Shown piece after piece: positions 53,841 through 62,255 of a stretch of DNA of 64,000 nucleotides (positions are counted from its first letter, which is position 1; the number at the start of each line of letters is the position of its first letter). The DNA is from Weeksellaceae bacterium. Lineage in GTDB: Bacteria > Bacteroidota > Bacteroidia > Flavobacteriales > Weeksellaceae. The notes under the pieces are model-generated. The model was given only the letters and a program-made list of their open reading frames with translations. It made no database searches and was not told the origin of the DNA. Location of the stretch: NCBI GenBank assembly GCA_022013695.1, contig JAKLPS010000024.1, positions 1 to 64,000 on the forward strand. The letters run 5' to 3'. Made by a program: the position numbers and the translations under genes.

Positions 53841-53871
53841 AAAAAAAGCAACCCAAATTGAGTTGCTTTTG
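53841..53871 (-). terminator. Terminator of rpsO (bidirectional)
   Basis: On the minus strand GCAACUC / GGGUUGC (seven pairs, one G-U) is extended by A/U pairs and followed by U7. On the plus strand the weaker form faces the DUF6843-like gene. Confidence 0.7.
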
Positions 53872-53892
53872 TTTTTTGCTTGAAAGCGGAAA

Positions 53893-54162
53893 TTATTTTC
53901 TGATTCCCAATTCAGCGATGATCGCTCTATATCTGGAAATATCTTTCTGTTTCAAATAATCGAGAAGAGACTTTCTCTTTCCAACCAATTTTACCAATGA
54001 TCTCTCGGTTGCGAAATCGTGGCGATTGGCTTTCAAATGTTCCGAAAGGTGGTTGATTCTATAAGTGAATAGAGCCACTTGTCCTTCAGCGCTTCCTGTG
54101 TCGTTTGCAGATTTTCCGTGCTTTGCGAAAATTTCTGACTTTTTTTCTGGTGTTAGATACAT
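53893..54162 (-). CDS. rpsO: 30S ribosomal protein S15
   Basis: This is an 89-residue S15 with the canonical core SANDTGSAEGQVALFTYRIN, ending LVGKRKSLLDYLKQKD and RYRAIIAELGIRK. It binds the central domain of 16S rRNA. It has its own promoter in the 114-base gap after thrC and a terminator downstream. Confidence 0.98.
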   Translation of the reverse strand: MYLTPEKKSEIFAKHGKSANDTGSAEGQVALFTYRINHLSEHLKANRHDFATERSLVKLVGKRKSLLDYLKQKDISRYRAIIAELGIRK

Positions 54163-54200
54163 TCCAATATTATTTAAATGATTATTATGTAATTCGGGTG

Positions 54201-54208
54201 CAAAGATA
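54201..54208 (-). promoter_or_regulatory. -7 element of rpsO
   Basis: TATCTTTG on the minus strand is a perfect TAnnTTTG match ~39 bases before the ATG. No obvious -33. Confidence 0.55.
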
Positions 54209-54276
54209 GGATTTTATTTGAGATTAGAAACGGTGTGTCAAACAATTTTTAGTAGAAATCACTTTTAAACCTATTT

Positions 54277-55599
54277 CTATTCCATCAAAAATTCTTTCAC
54301 CAACTCAAAATCCACAGCAAATTCCACCGATTGTTTCTCCTTTTTACTAAACGCTTCCAGCTTTTCCGGTATTTCGATTTTCTCCTTCAAGACATTTTCT
54401 ACTACTTCTACAAACTTTGCAGGATGAGCGGTTTCCAATAAAACCCCAATAAAATTTTTATCTAATAGGTCATTTTTGTCATCCGGAACACAGTCAAAGG
54501 ACTTCCTAAAAGTTTCCAGTCCCAAATAAGCAACCGCGCCGTGCGGATCCAAAGTATAACCGAAATCCTTTTTCACCTTTATCATCGCCTCTTTCGTTTC
54601 GTCATCCGAAAAAGAATAGGACTCAATCTCTTTTCTGAATTCTAAAACATCATCATTGAAAAGACTTTTCATTCTTTCAAAATTGCTTGGGTTTCCGACG
54701 TCCATTGCGTTGCTGATAGTTTGTTTTGATGGTTTTGCTTCGTAATTCCCGGTTTCTAAAAACTTTGGAACCACATCATTTGAGTTTGTCGAAGCGATGA
54801 ATTGATGAATTGGCAAGCCCATTTTCTTAGCAAAAAGTCCGGCTGTTAAGTTTCCAAAATTCCCGCTCGGAACTGAGAAAACAATCGGTTTTCCTAATTT
54901 TTGTAATTGAGCAAATGCCCAGAAATAATAAAATGACTGCGGAATTAACCTTGCGATATTGATGCTGTTCGCCGATGTCAAAGTGAATTTTTGATTCAGT
55001 TCTTCGTCGGACAAAATTTGTTTTGCTAAGGTCTGACAATCATCAAAAGTGCCATCGATTTCCAAAACTTTGATATTTCCGCCCCAAGTCGTGAGTTGTT
55101 TTTCTTGCAACGGACTCACTTTTCCTTTTGGATAAAGAATGTAAACCTCAATTCCAGGAACATTGAAAAACCCCGATGCCACCGCACTTCCCGTGTCGCC
55201 GGAAGTTGCAGCGATCACTTTCATTGGTTTTCCTTCGGAGAAATAAGCCATCATTCTCGCCATAAATCTCGCACCAACATCTTTGAAAGCCATCGTTGGA
55301 CCGTGAAATAGCTCCAAAGAATAGACATTCTCCGAAATTTTCACAGCCGGAATCTCGAAGTTCAAAACTTCATCGATGATTTCTTTTAAGTTGTCATCAG
55401 AAATGGATTCTCCGAGAAATTCTTTTGCTACCCGGAAACCGATTTCCTGCAAACTTAGATTGGGCAAAATTTCGAAAAAATCCGCTTCCAGTTGCGGAAT
55501 ATATTCTGGCATAAAAAGTCCACCGTCGTCGGCCAAACCTTTTAGAATGGCAGTTTTGATGTTGGTTTCTTCCTGTTTTCTTGTTGATATATATTTCAT
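54277..55599 (-). CDS. thrC: Threonine synthase
   Basis: This is a 440-residue PLP enzyme that converts O-phosphohomoserine to threonine. The PLP lysine is in FHGPTMAFKDVGARF, and the phosphate-binding loop ATSGDTGSAVASGF and the motif VSPLQEKQL are present. It is the last gene of thrA-thrB-thrC, but a 376-base gap separates it from thrB, much wider than the thrA-thrB gap (68 bases). Its own promoter is possible, although none stands out. Confidence 0.96.
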   Translation of the reverse strand: MKYISTRKQEETNIKTAILKGLADDGGLFMPEYIPQLEADFFEILPNLSLQEIGFRVAKEFLGESISDDNLKEIIDEVLNFEIPAVKISENVYSLELFHGPTMAFKDVGARFMARMMAYFSEGKPMKVIAATSGDTGSAVASGFFNVPGIEVYILYPKGKVSPLQEKQLTTWGGNIKVLEIDGTFDDCQTLAKQILSDEELNQKFTLTSANSINIARLIPQSFYYFWAFAQLQKLGKPIVFSVPSGNFGNLTAGLFAKKMGLPIHQFIASTNSNDVVPKFLETGNYEAKPSKQTISNAMDVGNPSNFERMKSLFNDDVLEFRKEIESYSFSDDETKEAMIKVKKDFGYTLDPHGAVAYLGLETFRKSFDCVPDDKNDLLDKNFIGVLLETAHPAKFVEVVENVLKEKIEIPEKLEAFSKKEKQSVEFAVDFELVKEFLME

Positions 55600-55975
55600 T
55601 TTCTGAATGATGGATAATTGATAATTGATTAAAAATTAATGATTGCTTATGATTAACAAAAAAAATTAACGCAAAGTCCGCAAAGATTTTTTTTTAATCT
55701 TATTGAAAATATTTTTAAGGCTCGCAAAGGCGCTTAAGCTCAGCAAGAAATTAAATTTTAAGCTCTTTTGGGTTTAATAACAAAACTTGTTTTACGTCGA
55801 ATCTGCAGCCCGACTTATCTCATCTTTTTTATTTTATTTATTTGAATCGATGAACCACTTCGTTAGGTTTGAGTGGAAATCCTTTTTTGCTTCATACTTA
55901 ATTTCTTATTAAACGAAAATCTTGTGCAAAAAAGATTGGGAACGGAAAGCGGAAAAAGCTGCCCAAAAAATGATT
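55600..55975. repeat. Repeat-bearing gap between thrB and thrC
   Basis: No gene is supported in these 376 bases. The heptamer CGCAAAG occurs at 55670-55676, 55679-55685 and 55723-55729 (CTTTGCG on the thr strand), in the manner of degenerate flavobacterial intergenic repeats. Runs such as TGATAATTGATTAAAAATTA near the thrC start are also repetitive. A related phrase, CTTTTGTGCCTTTTGTGG, lies at ~48204. Confidence 0.6.
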
Positions 55976-56911
55976 TTAATTCATAACCCTCGCGCCTTCG
56001 CCATTGATTTTTGTAACAAAAGATTCGCTTTCTATATTTTTTTTGTTGAGTAATTCTTTGATTTTAAGGGAAATAGTTTGCGCAATTTCCTTTTTTTCAC
56101 ACAAAGCAAAAACCGACGGTCCTGAACCGGAAATTCCAAATCCAATTGCGCCGCTGTCCAAAGCGAGCTGTTTCATCTCGTAAAAATAGGGAATCAACAT
56201 CGCGCGAACCGGCTCTATAATGACATCTTCTAGACTTCGGCTGACTAAACCGAGATCGTTGGTGCAAAATCCGGCAACCAAGCCGGCGATATTTCCCCAT
56301 TGCTGAACGGCAGATTTCAGGCTGATTCTCTCCTTTATGATTTTCCGCGCCTCGCCCGTGGGAACGTCCACAAACGGATGGACGCAAACTACCGATAAAT
56401 CCTTTGGATAAGGCAGTTTGAGCGCATCCAACGGCTCATAACTTCGGACCAAAACCAATCCGCCCAACAGGGCTGGCGCCACATTATCGGCGTGGGCATT
56501 GCCGCAAGCAATGCGTTCTCCCTCCATTGCGAGCGGAAGCAATTCTTGTCGGGAAAATGGCGCTCCCATCAGCTCGTTGATGGCAACCAAAGCAGCAACA
56601 CTGCTTGCTGCACTAGAACCCATTCCGCTGTTGAGAGGCATTTTTTTGTAGAGTTCGATGTCAATTCCTTGATCTGCATTTATTTTTTTCAGAAATAAAT
56701 TGACGACGTGCGAAACTACATTTTTGTCCGGATCTTTTGGCAATTTTCCGCCGTCGCCTTCGATGTTGGTAATGGTTATTTGACCAGAATTATTTTTGCT
56801 TAAGATGATTTCGTCGCCCGGTTCATCGATGGCAAAACCGAGAATATCATAACCGCAAACCACGTTGGCGACGGTTGCCGGAGCGAAAACTTTTATTGTT
56901 TTTAAAGACAT
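55976..56911 (-). CDS. thrB: Homoserine kinase
   Basis: This is a 311-residue GHMP kinase that phosphorylates homoserine with ATP. The GHMP ATP loop PLNSGMGSSAASSVAAL and the C-terminal GISGSGPSVFALCE are intact. It follows thrA by 68 bases; that gap holds copy 2 of the paired palindromic repeat. Confidence 0.96.
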   Translation of the reverse strand: MSLKTIKVFAPATVANVVCGYDILGFAIDEPGDEIILSKNNSGQITITNIEGDGGKLPKDPDKNVVSHVVNLFLKKINADQGIDIELYKKMPLNSGMGSSAASSVAALVAINELMGAPFSRQELLPLAMEGERIACGNAHADNVAPALLGGLVLVRSYEPLDALKLPYPKDLSVVCVHPFVDVPTGEARKIIKERISLKSAVQQWGNIAGLVAGFCTNDLGLVSRSLEDVIIEPVRAMLIPYFYEMKQLALDSGAIGFGISGSGPSVFALCEKKEIAQTISLKIKELLNKKNIESESFVTKINGEGARVMN

Positions 56912-56930
56912 ATTTTCTTTAGTATTTAGT

Positions 56931-56964
56931 TAAACCTTCAAGGTTTTTGAAACCTTGAAGGTTT
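56931..56964. repeat. Paired palindromic repeat, copy 2 (inside the thr operon)
   Basis: AAACCTTCAAGGTTT (56932-56946), TTG, AAACCTTGAAGGTTT (56950-56964): identical arms to copy 1 at 47625, with only the 3-base centre different. It lies between thrA and thrB within one operon, so in the RNA it would form a long hairpin between two cotranscribed genes. Confidence 0.85.
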
Positions 56965-56979
56965 GAATGAAAATTAAAA

Positions 56980-59424
56980 TTATTGAGCCGTAACTCGTAC
57001 CACATCTGCGAAAACGCCAGCTGCGGTAACTTCTGCTCCGGCGCCCGGACCTTTTACAACCAAAGGTGTGTTTCGGTATCGTGAAGTGGTGAACGAAATA
57101 ATATTATCGCTGCCCGAAAGGCTGAAAAAAGGATGGTTGGCATCAACCATTTTTACTTCGATGCTGATTTTTCCATCTTCCAGAATTCCGATGAGCCTGA
57201 GTTTTTTGCCAGAACTTTCTGCTTCATTTTTGAATGATAAAAAGTACGGTTCGTTCTTTTCCAGCTCTTCATAAAAACTTGGAATCGAATCTGCTTTTAG
57301 GCAAGCTTTCGGCAGAAAATCTTTGATGTTGACATCTAGCATTTCCAAAGGTAAGCCAATTTCTCTTCCCAGAATTAGCATCTTTCTGGAGAAATCCATT
57401 CCGTTCAGGTCATCCCTTGGATCGGGTTCTGTGAAGCCTAATTCTTGTGCTGTCATCACGACTTCTGCAAAAGTTTTTTCGCCCACATAATTATTAAAAA
57501 TATAGGAAATCGTTCCGGATAAAATGGCTTCTATTTTTAGGATTTCGTCTCCTGAAATCCAAAGGTCGTTGAGTGTTTTGATGATCGGAAGGCCTGCGCC
57601 CACATTGGTTTCGTACAAAAAACTAACGTTGTTTTTCTTCGCGAGTTTTTTGAATTGGCTGTACTGCTGGTAGCCGGAAGAATTCCCTTTTTTATTACAA
57701 GTTACGACTGAAATATTGTTATTAAACAACTGCGGATAAAGCTGCACTACCTCGTCGCTTGAGGTATTGTCCACGAAGACCAGATTGGGTAGATTTTTTT
57801 CAGAAACCAAACTTATAAACAATTCAAGATTAGCAGCTTGCAAGTTTTGATCTAATATTTGATTCAAATTAAAATTCAGACTTTCCTTTTCGGAAATGAT
57901 CATCTTGCGACTATTGATAACGCCAACCACATTGATTTTGATCTGATGATTTTTCTCAAGATTCTCTGCTTCTCTTTCCAACTGTCGGAATAAGGCTTTG
58001 CCGATATTTCCGGTTCCGGCAAACATCACATTGAAGGTTTTCACAGGTGAAAGCAAAAGTGAATCGTGAACCACATTCAAGGCTTTTGAAAGTTCATTTC
58101 GTTCAATTACGGCCGAAATATTAAGTTCCGATGAACCTTGCGCGATGGCGATGATATTGATGCCATTTTTGCCCAAAGCACTGAAAAATTGGCCGCTGAT
58201 GCCGCGCGTTTTTTTCATATTCTCGCCAACGACGGACAAAATACTGAGCTCGTTATCGATTTGTGGTTCATCGATTTTATTGGCGGTGATTTCAAAATAA
58301 AATTCTTCCTGGATGGCCTTCTCCGCTTTTTTCTCGTCATCCAAATTGACCACAAACGAGATGCTGTGTTCCGAACTGGCTTGTGTAATCAAGATTACAT
58401 TGACATTATATCTCCCCAACGCATTGAACAATCTGCCGCTGAAACCCTTCATCCCAATCATTCCGTTTCCGGTGATATTAATGAGACAAGTTTTCTCTAT
58501 GGAGACGATTCCTTTGATTAAACCTTTGGAAACTTCGGATTTTTGATGAATTAACGTGCCTTGATTTTCCGGATTGAAAGTATTCTTGATATAAATTGGA
58601 ATTTGGCTTTCGATTGCCGGGATCATTGTGGGCGGATAGATCACTTTGGCGCCAAAATAGGACATTTCCATCGCTTCCTGATAGCTGAGTTCGGGCTGGG
58701 AAAAAGCATTCTTGACCAAACGCGGGTCGGCGGTCATAAAACCATCGACGTCGGTCCAAATTTGGATTTCCTCGGCTTGCAAACCCGCTGCCAACACTGC
58801 GGCCGTGTAATCGGAGCCGCCTCTGCCAAGGGTTGTGGTGTCGTTATTTTTGTCTTGTGCGATGAAACCTGTGACGACATAAATTTGATTTTCCAAGTTC
58901 CAATTTCTTAGATTTTCATTGGTTTTAATAAAATCGACCGCTGCATTTCCGAAGTTGGAATCGGTGACAATCAGTTCTCTTGCATCTTGGTAATTCGCGG
59001 GGAAATCCTCCGATTGCAGATAAGTCGCAATGATTTTGGTCGACAATTGTTCGCCGTACGCCAGCAGTCTGTCTTTGATTCTACCCGACAATTCTCCGAG
59101 ATTTTTGATGCTGAAAAGAATATCTTCGACCTCGTTGAAACTCACTTTTACCATCATTAATGAAGGATTTTGCAAAGTTCTTGGAACTAATCCCGAGATG
59201 ATTTGGTAATGTTTGGCTTCTGCCTTTTTAAGAATCTCTGCAAATTCACTTTGCGCTAAAGCCGCTTCGGCAGCCGATAAAAGAGCATTTGTAACTCCGG
59301 AAAAGGCCGAACAAACCATAAGTAAAGGTTCTTTTTTACTGAATTCCTTTTCAACGATTAGTTTTACATTGTTTACAGCGTCCAAACTTCCGATGGAAGT
59401 TCCTCCAAATTTTAGTATTTTCAT
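56980..59424 (-). CDS. thrA: Bifunctional aspartokinase I / homoserine dehydrogenase I
   Basis: This is an 814-residue fusion. The aspartokinase domain starts KILKFGGTSIGS and contains TTLGRGGSDYTAA (1-~290). Two ACT regulatory domains lie at ~310-445. Homoserine dehydrogenase starts with the NAD(P) loop VMFAGTGNIGKALF (~458) and has GAGLPIIKTLNDL and the GPGAGAEVTAAGVFADVVR end. It commits aspartate to Thr/Met and is expected to be feedback-inhibited by Thr through the ACT domains. It is the first gene after the Thr leader attenuator. Confidence 0.97.
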   Translation of the reverse strand: MKILKFGGTSIGSLDAVNNVKLIVEKEFSKKEPLLMVCSAFSGVTNALLSAAEAALAQSEFAEILKKAEAKHYQIISGLVPRTLQNPSLMMVKVSFNEVEDILFSIKNLGELSGRIKDRLLAYGEQLSTKIIATYLQSEDFPANYQDARELIVTDSNFGNAAVDFIKTNENLRNWNLENQIYVVTGFIAQDKNNDTTTLGRGGSDYTAAVLAAGLQAEEIQIWTDVDGFMTADPRLVKNAFSQPELSYQEAMEMSYFGAKVIYPPTMIPAIESQIPIYIKNTFNPENQGTLIHQKSEVSKGLIKGIVSIEKTCLINITGNGMIGMKGFSGRLFNALGRYNVNVILITQASSEHSISFVVNLDDEKKAEKAIQEEFYFEITANKIDEPQIDNELSILSVVGENMKKTRGISGQFFSALGKNGINIIAIAQGSSELNISAVIERNELSKALNVVHDSLLLSPVKTFNVMFAGTGNIGKALFRQLEREAENLEKNHQIKINVVGVINSRKMIISEKESLNFNLNQILDQNLQAANLELFISLVSEKNLPNLVFVDNTSSDEVVQLYPQLFNNNISVVTCNKKGNSSGYQQYSQFKKLAKKNNVSFLYETNVGAGLPIIKTLNDLWISGDEILKIEAILSGTISYIFNNYVGEKTFAEVVMTAQELGFTEPDPRDDLNGMDFSRKMLILGREIGLPLEMLDVNIKDFLPKACLKADSIPSFYEELEKNEPYFLSFKNEAESSGKKLRLIGILEDGKISIEVKMVDANHPFFSLSGSDNIISFTTSRYRNTPLVVKGPGAGAEVTAAGVFADVVRVTAQ

Positions 59425-59447
59425 TGGTACTTAGTTATATTTTTAAT

Positions 59448-59480
59448 AAAAAAAAGCCTTTCTGGAACATTCAGAAAGGC
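59448..59480 (-). terminator. thr operon attenuator terminator
   Basis: On the minus strand GCCUUUCUG / CAGAAAGGC (59480-59472 with 59464-59456) has a 7-base loop. It is extended by A-U pairs and followed by U8 (59455-59448). It lies 28 bases past the stop codon of the Thr leader peptide and 24 bases before the thrA ATG. Confidence 0.92.
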
Positions 59481-59507
59481 TTTTTGTATTGTTGCAATAT
59501 TTAATTT

Positions 59508-59579
59508 TCACATACACACCTTTCTGCGAACTGCGGCGGCAGTCGTAGTAGAAGCGGTTGTGGTGGTTGTAAAATTCAT
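59508..59579 (-). CDS. thrL: Threonine operon leader peptide
   Basis: This is a 23-codon ORF too short for the ORF track. It starts MNFTTTTTASTTT and continues with Ala3, Val, Arg-Arg-Lys. Eight of its 23 residues are Thr, in runs of five and three. The codons for Arg-Arg-Lys contain GCAGAAAGG (59527-59519), which is complementary to the 5' arm of the downstream terminator (CCUUUCUG, eight pairs). A ribosome stalled at the Thr codons would leave this segment free to form an antiterminator, and one at the stop codon would cover it. This is the logic of E. coli thrL, with no sequence relation. The gene name is by analogy. Confidence 0.88.
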   Translation of the reverse strand: MNFTTTTTASTTTAAAVRRKVCM

Positions 59580-59600
59580 TTCTTTGTTATAAATCTTTCA

Positions 59601-59631
59601 CGAAAATAAGAAAACATTTAAGACTGACCAA
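59601..59631 (-). promoter_or_regulatory. Candidate promoter of the thr operon
   Basis: On the minus strand TTG (59631-59629), 20 bases, TATTTTCG (59608-59601) differs from TAnnTTTG at one position. The leader ATG is 22 bases downstream. Confidence 0.5.
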
Positions 59632-59771
59632 TTCAAAACGCTTTTTTTCGATAATATTTCTAAAAATAGGCTAGTTATTAAGGCAAACGTTTCTTAAGTT
59701 ACCATTTAAAAAAAAATTTAACTCTGAAAATCAATACATTAACTATTTTATTTAAAAATATTTGGTACTTT

Positions 59772-59806
59772 GTATTGCACAATACCTTTTAGTTTATATA
59801 TCTTTG
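59772..59806 (+). promoter_or_regulatory. Promoter and overlapping palindrome upstream of padR-pspC
   Basis: TTG (59775-59777), 21 bases, TATCTTTG (59799-59806) is a good -33/-7 pair. The -33 lies within the inverted repeat GTATTG-CA-CAATAC (59772-59785), itself inside GGTAC...ATACC. The position suits repression, probably autoregulation by the downstream PadR protein. Confidence 0.6.
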
Positions 59807-59895
59807 CAATGTAAAGTTAGAGAATGGTGTTTTTGATGGAAGATTTGAAAAAAACATTTGCGAAAACTTCGAAATTTGAACCAAACCAATTTAAT

Positions 59896-60231
59896 ATGAA
59901 TACCGAGAACACAAAAGCGCAAATGCGCAAAGGAATTCTGGAATTCTGTATTTTGAGCCTGATCCAACAGCGCGAAATGTATGTTTCGGATCTGATAGAA
60001 TCTCTCAAAAAAGGAAAACTGGATGTGGTAGAAGGCACACTTTATCCCCTTCTTACCAGGCTTAAAAACGGCGAATTCCTCGCTTACAGATGGGAAGAAT
60101 CCACGAGCGGACCGCCCAGAAAGTACTATCAGATCACGGAAAAAGGAAGCACTTTCCTCAATGAACTGAAAATGACTTGGCAAGAACTGACAGATTCTGT
60201 AAACCAAATAATCTCAAACTCTCAAAACTAA
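59896..60231 (+). CDS. PadR family transcriptional regulator
   Basis: A ~111-residue winged-helix regulator from ATG 59896 (MNTENTKAQMRKGILEFCI). The ORF track start at 59824 adds 24 residues that do not resemble the family, although the promoter position (start site ~59813) would allow it. The PadR core is clear: LSLIQQREMYVSDLIESL, VVEGTLYPLLTRLK and STSGPPRKYYQITEKG. It is followed by pspC after four bases. PadR/PspC pairs are common in Bacteroidota and likely respond to envelope stress; the ligand is unknown. Confidence 0.9.
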   Translation: MNTENTKAQMRKGILEFCILSLIQQREMYVSDLIESLKKGKLDVVEGTLYPLLTRLKNGEFLAYRWEESTSGPPRKYYQITEKGSTFLNELKMTWQELTDSVNQIISNSQN

Positions 60232-60235
60232 TATT

Positions 60236-61954
60236 ATGAACAAAACAATTTCAATAGCGCTGGCCGGTTTTTCCTTTACGATAGACGAGCTGGCTTACAT
60301 AAAACTTAGCGATTATCTCAGCGCGCTTCGCAATTCTCTGGACGCCTCGGAAGCAGAGGAAGTGATGCACGACATCGAAATCAGAATGGTGGAGATCTTC
60401 AAAGAAACGCTCGGAAAGAGAGAAGTCATCAATGATTCTGATGTTGAAAAAGTAATTGCTCAAATTGGAACGCCGGAGCAAATTGACGAACAGGAAGAAG
60501 CCTATTTCTCGGAAGGGAAACAAAAAAAATCCAAAACGGGCGGTGCTTTTTCCTACAGCAACAATGCTCAAAAGCAGTTGTTCCGTGATCCGGAAAGACA
60601 AAAGATTGCGGGCGTTTGCGCAGGTTTAGCCGCCTATTTTGGGATGGAAATCAGCTGGATGAGATTGATCTGGATAGCGGCGTTTCTTTTTCTTTGGGTT
60701 GCGCCAGGTTCTTCATTTTTAGTTGTGATCCTCTATTTTATTCTTTGGGCAGTTTTACCAAAAGCAGAATCAGCTTCGGATTTTCTGAAAATGAAAGGGA
60801 AACCTTTGAACTTCGATAATCTGAAAGAAGAATCCGGAAAAATCGTGCAGTTTGCCAACGAAACCACTACCAGAGCGGGCGAGATCTATAATGAGAACAA
60901 ACCGAAAATAAACTCTGCAGGAGATACCATCGTCAAAATTCTTAAATATTGTCTTGCTATATGGCTGGCACTGATGGCTGCAGGCTGTTTTATCGGATTA
61001 TTTGCGATGACTTTTGCTTACGGAAGTGGGAAATTCGGGATCGACAACAACTTGGGCTTCTATCTTGAAGAAAATAATATGGGCTATCTGATTCTCGCCA
61101 TCGCAGCACTTCCTACCATCATCTTTGGAGTTGCATTCTTACTCTTATCAATCAAATTATTCTCGCCGAGAACAAAATTCAATTATGTTGGTCCAGTTTT
61201 AGGATCTCTGGGAATTATTTGGCTGGTTTTGATCGGCGTATTAGCGGCAAACGCCTCCAGATTCAACTTTGCTTACAGCGGCGACAATGAGGATTATGAA
61301 AACATCTCCATCCTCGCTCCCAATGCAACCGACACCATCTATATCGACAGCAAAAAAGTGACAATTCCTGAGAACTTCAAAACCTATTTCGACAATATCT
61401 ATTCTGATAAGTCCACGATTTACAAAAAAGATTTTCCGCACGTAGAAATCACGAGAAAAGATGATATCAAAACGCCTTATCTAATCGTAAAAAGAGAAGC
61501 AGACGGTTACAACCAGCCTCTTAAAATGAAAGTACCGGTGGAAATTGTTGGAAACAAAATCATCTTCCCCAATTACTTCGAATATCCTTATGAATATCGT
61601 TTCAGAAATTACAGACTGGATTATGAACTGGTAGTTCCTAGAAACACGAAGGTCATTAATGAAAAAGAATATCAAGTCGATGTCAGCGATGATAATGATG
61701 ACGATGATTCTGACAATGATAATAATAACGGAATCACAGTAGAGAAAAACAAAATCAACATCAACGGAACGACGATCGAGTACAATTCTGACGAAAGCGA
61801 CAGCGTCAAAATCAACGGAAAATACTATTCTCAAGATTCGGCAGATGCTGTTTTAAACCGATTGAAAGTTGACGAAAAAGTAAAGAAATCCATCGAAGAT
61901 CTCAACATCAACATCAAAGATGGCAAGAAAGAGATTAACATTAAAACCAAATAA
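60236..61954 (+). CDS. PspC domain membrane protein
   Basis: This is a 572-residue protein. The N-terminal ~95 residues are a small domain with LDASEAEEVMHDIEIRM, often seen before PspC in this phylum. The PspC domain (~120-180) has DPERQKIAGVCAGLAAYFG and two helices. Further helices lie at ~235-270, 280-310 and ~320-340. The rest is an extracytoplasmic DUF2154-like beta domain interrupted by an Asp/Asn-rich stretch (SDDNDDDDSDNDNNNG, ~483-498). It probably senses or stabilises the membrane under stress. Confidence 0.88.
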   Translation: MNKTISIALAGFSFTIDELAYIKLSDYLSALRNSLDASEAEEVMHDIEIRMVEIFKETLGKREVINDSDVEKVIAQIGTPEQIDEQEEAYFSEGKQKKSKTGGAFSYSNNAQKQLFRDPERQKIAGVCAGLAAYFGMEISWMRLIWIAAFLFLWVAPGSSFLVVILYFILWAVLPKAESASDFLKMKGKPLNFDNLKEESGKIVQFANETTTRAGEIYNENKPKINSAGDTIVKILKYCLAIWLALMAAGCFIGLFAMTFAYGSGKFGIDNNLGFYLEENNMGYLILAIAALPTIIFGVAFLLLSIKLFSPRTKFNYVGPVLGSLGIIWLVLIGVLAANASRFNFAYSGDNEDYENISILAPNATDTIYIDSKKVTIPENFKTYFDNIYSDKSTIYKKDFPHVEITRKDDIKTPYLIVKREADGYNQPLKMKVPVEIVGNKIIFPNYFEYPYEYRFRNYRLDYELVVPRNTKVINEKEYQVDVSDDNDDDDSDNDNNNGITVEKNKININGTTIEYNSDESDSVKINGKYYSQDSADAVLNRLKVDEKVKKSIEDLNINIKDGKKEINIKTK

Positions 61955-61972
61955 TTTGAGAGTGGATTAGTC

Positions 61973-62009
61973 GAAAAGCGGGTTCAAGATCTTCGGATTT
62001 CCGCTTTTC
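61973..62009 (+). terminator. Hairpin after pspC
   Basis: GAAAAGCGG / CCGCTTTTC, nine perfect pairs with a 19-base loop, lies 18 bases past the stop. The following T run is weak (TTCTAGTTCTC). Confidence 0.55.
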
Positions 62010-62099
62010 TTCTAGTTCTCAAAAAAATATGGTCTTTAATATAATTTAAGATTTAATATAATTTTAACTTTAACAAAAATAATTTCGCAAAATTATTAG

Positions 62100-62107
62100 T
62101 AAATTTG
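62100..62107 (+). promoter_or_regulatory. -7 element of the 20-codon ORF
   Basis: TAAATTTG fits TAnnTTTG, 40 bases before the ATG at 62148. The -33 element is unclear. Confidence 0.45.
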
Positions 62108-62147
62108 TCTAAGAAATTAATTTTCTAACGCCAAAACCAACTCGACA

Positions 62148-62210
62148 ATGATACAATTAGTTTTAGAAATCGCCATCAAATTAGTCGATTTTTTCACCAG
62201 CCTTTTTTGA
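62148..62210 (+). CDS. Putative 20-residue amphipathic peptide
   Basis: This ORF is far below the ORF track limit. It encodes 20 residues starting MIQLVLEIAIKLVDFF. Polar residues fall at 3, 7, 11, 14 and 18, exactly the spacing of one face of an alpha helix, and nearly all others are Leu, Ile, Val or Phe. A -7 box precedes it and nothing else occupies the 61955-62302 gap. Such peptides can be membrane-active toxins, phenol-soluble-modulin-like surfactants or small membrane regulators. It could also be a chance ORF; expression is unproven. Confidence 0.45.
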   Translation: MIQLVLEIAIKLVDFFTSLF

Positions 62211-62255
62211 ATGTAAAGAATACCCAGATATTTCTTAGAACATAAACATATTTTG

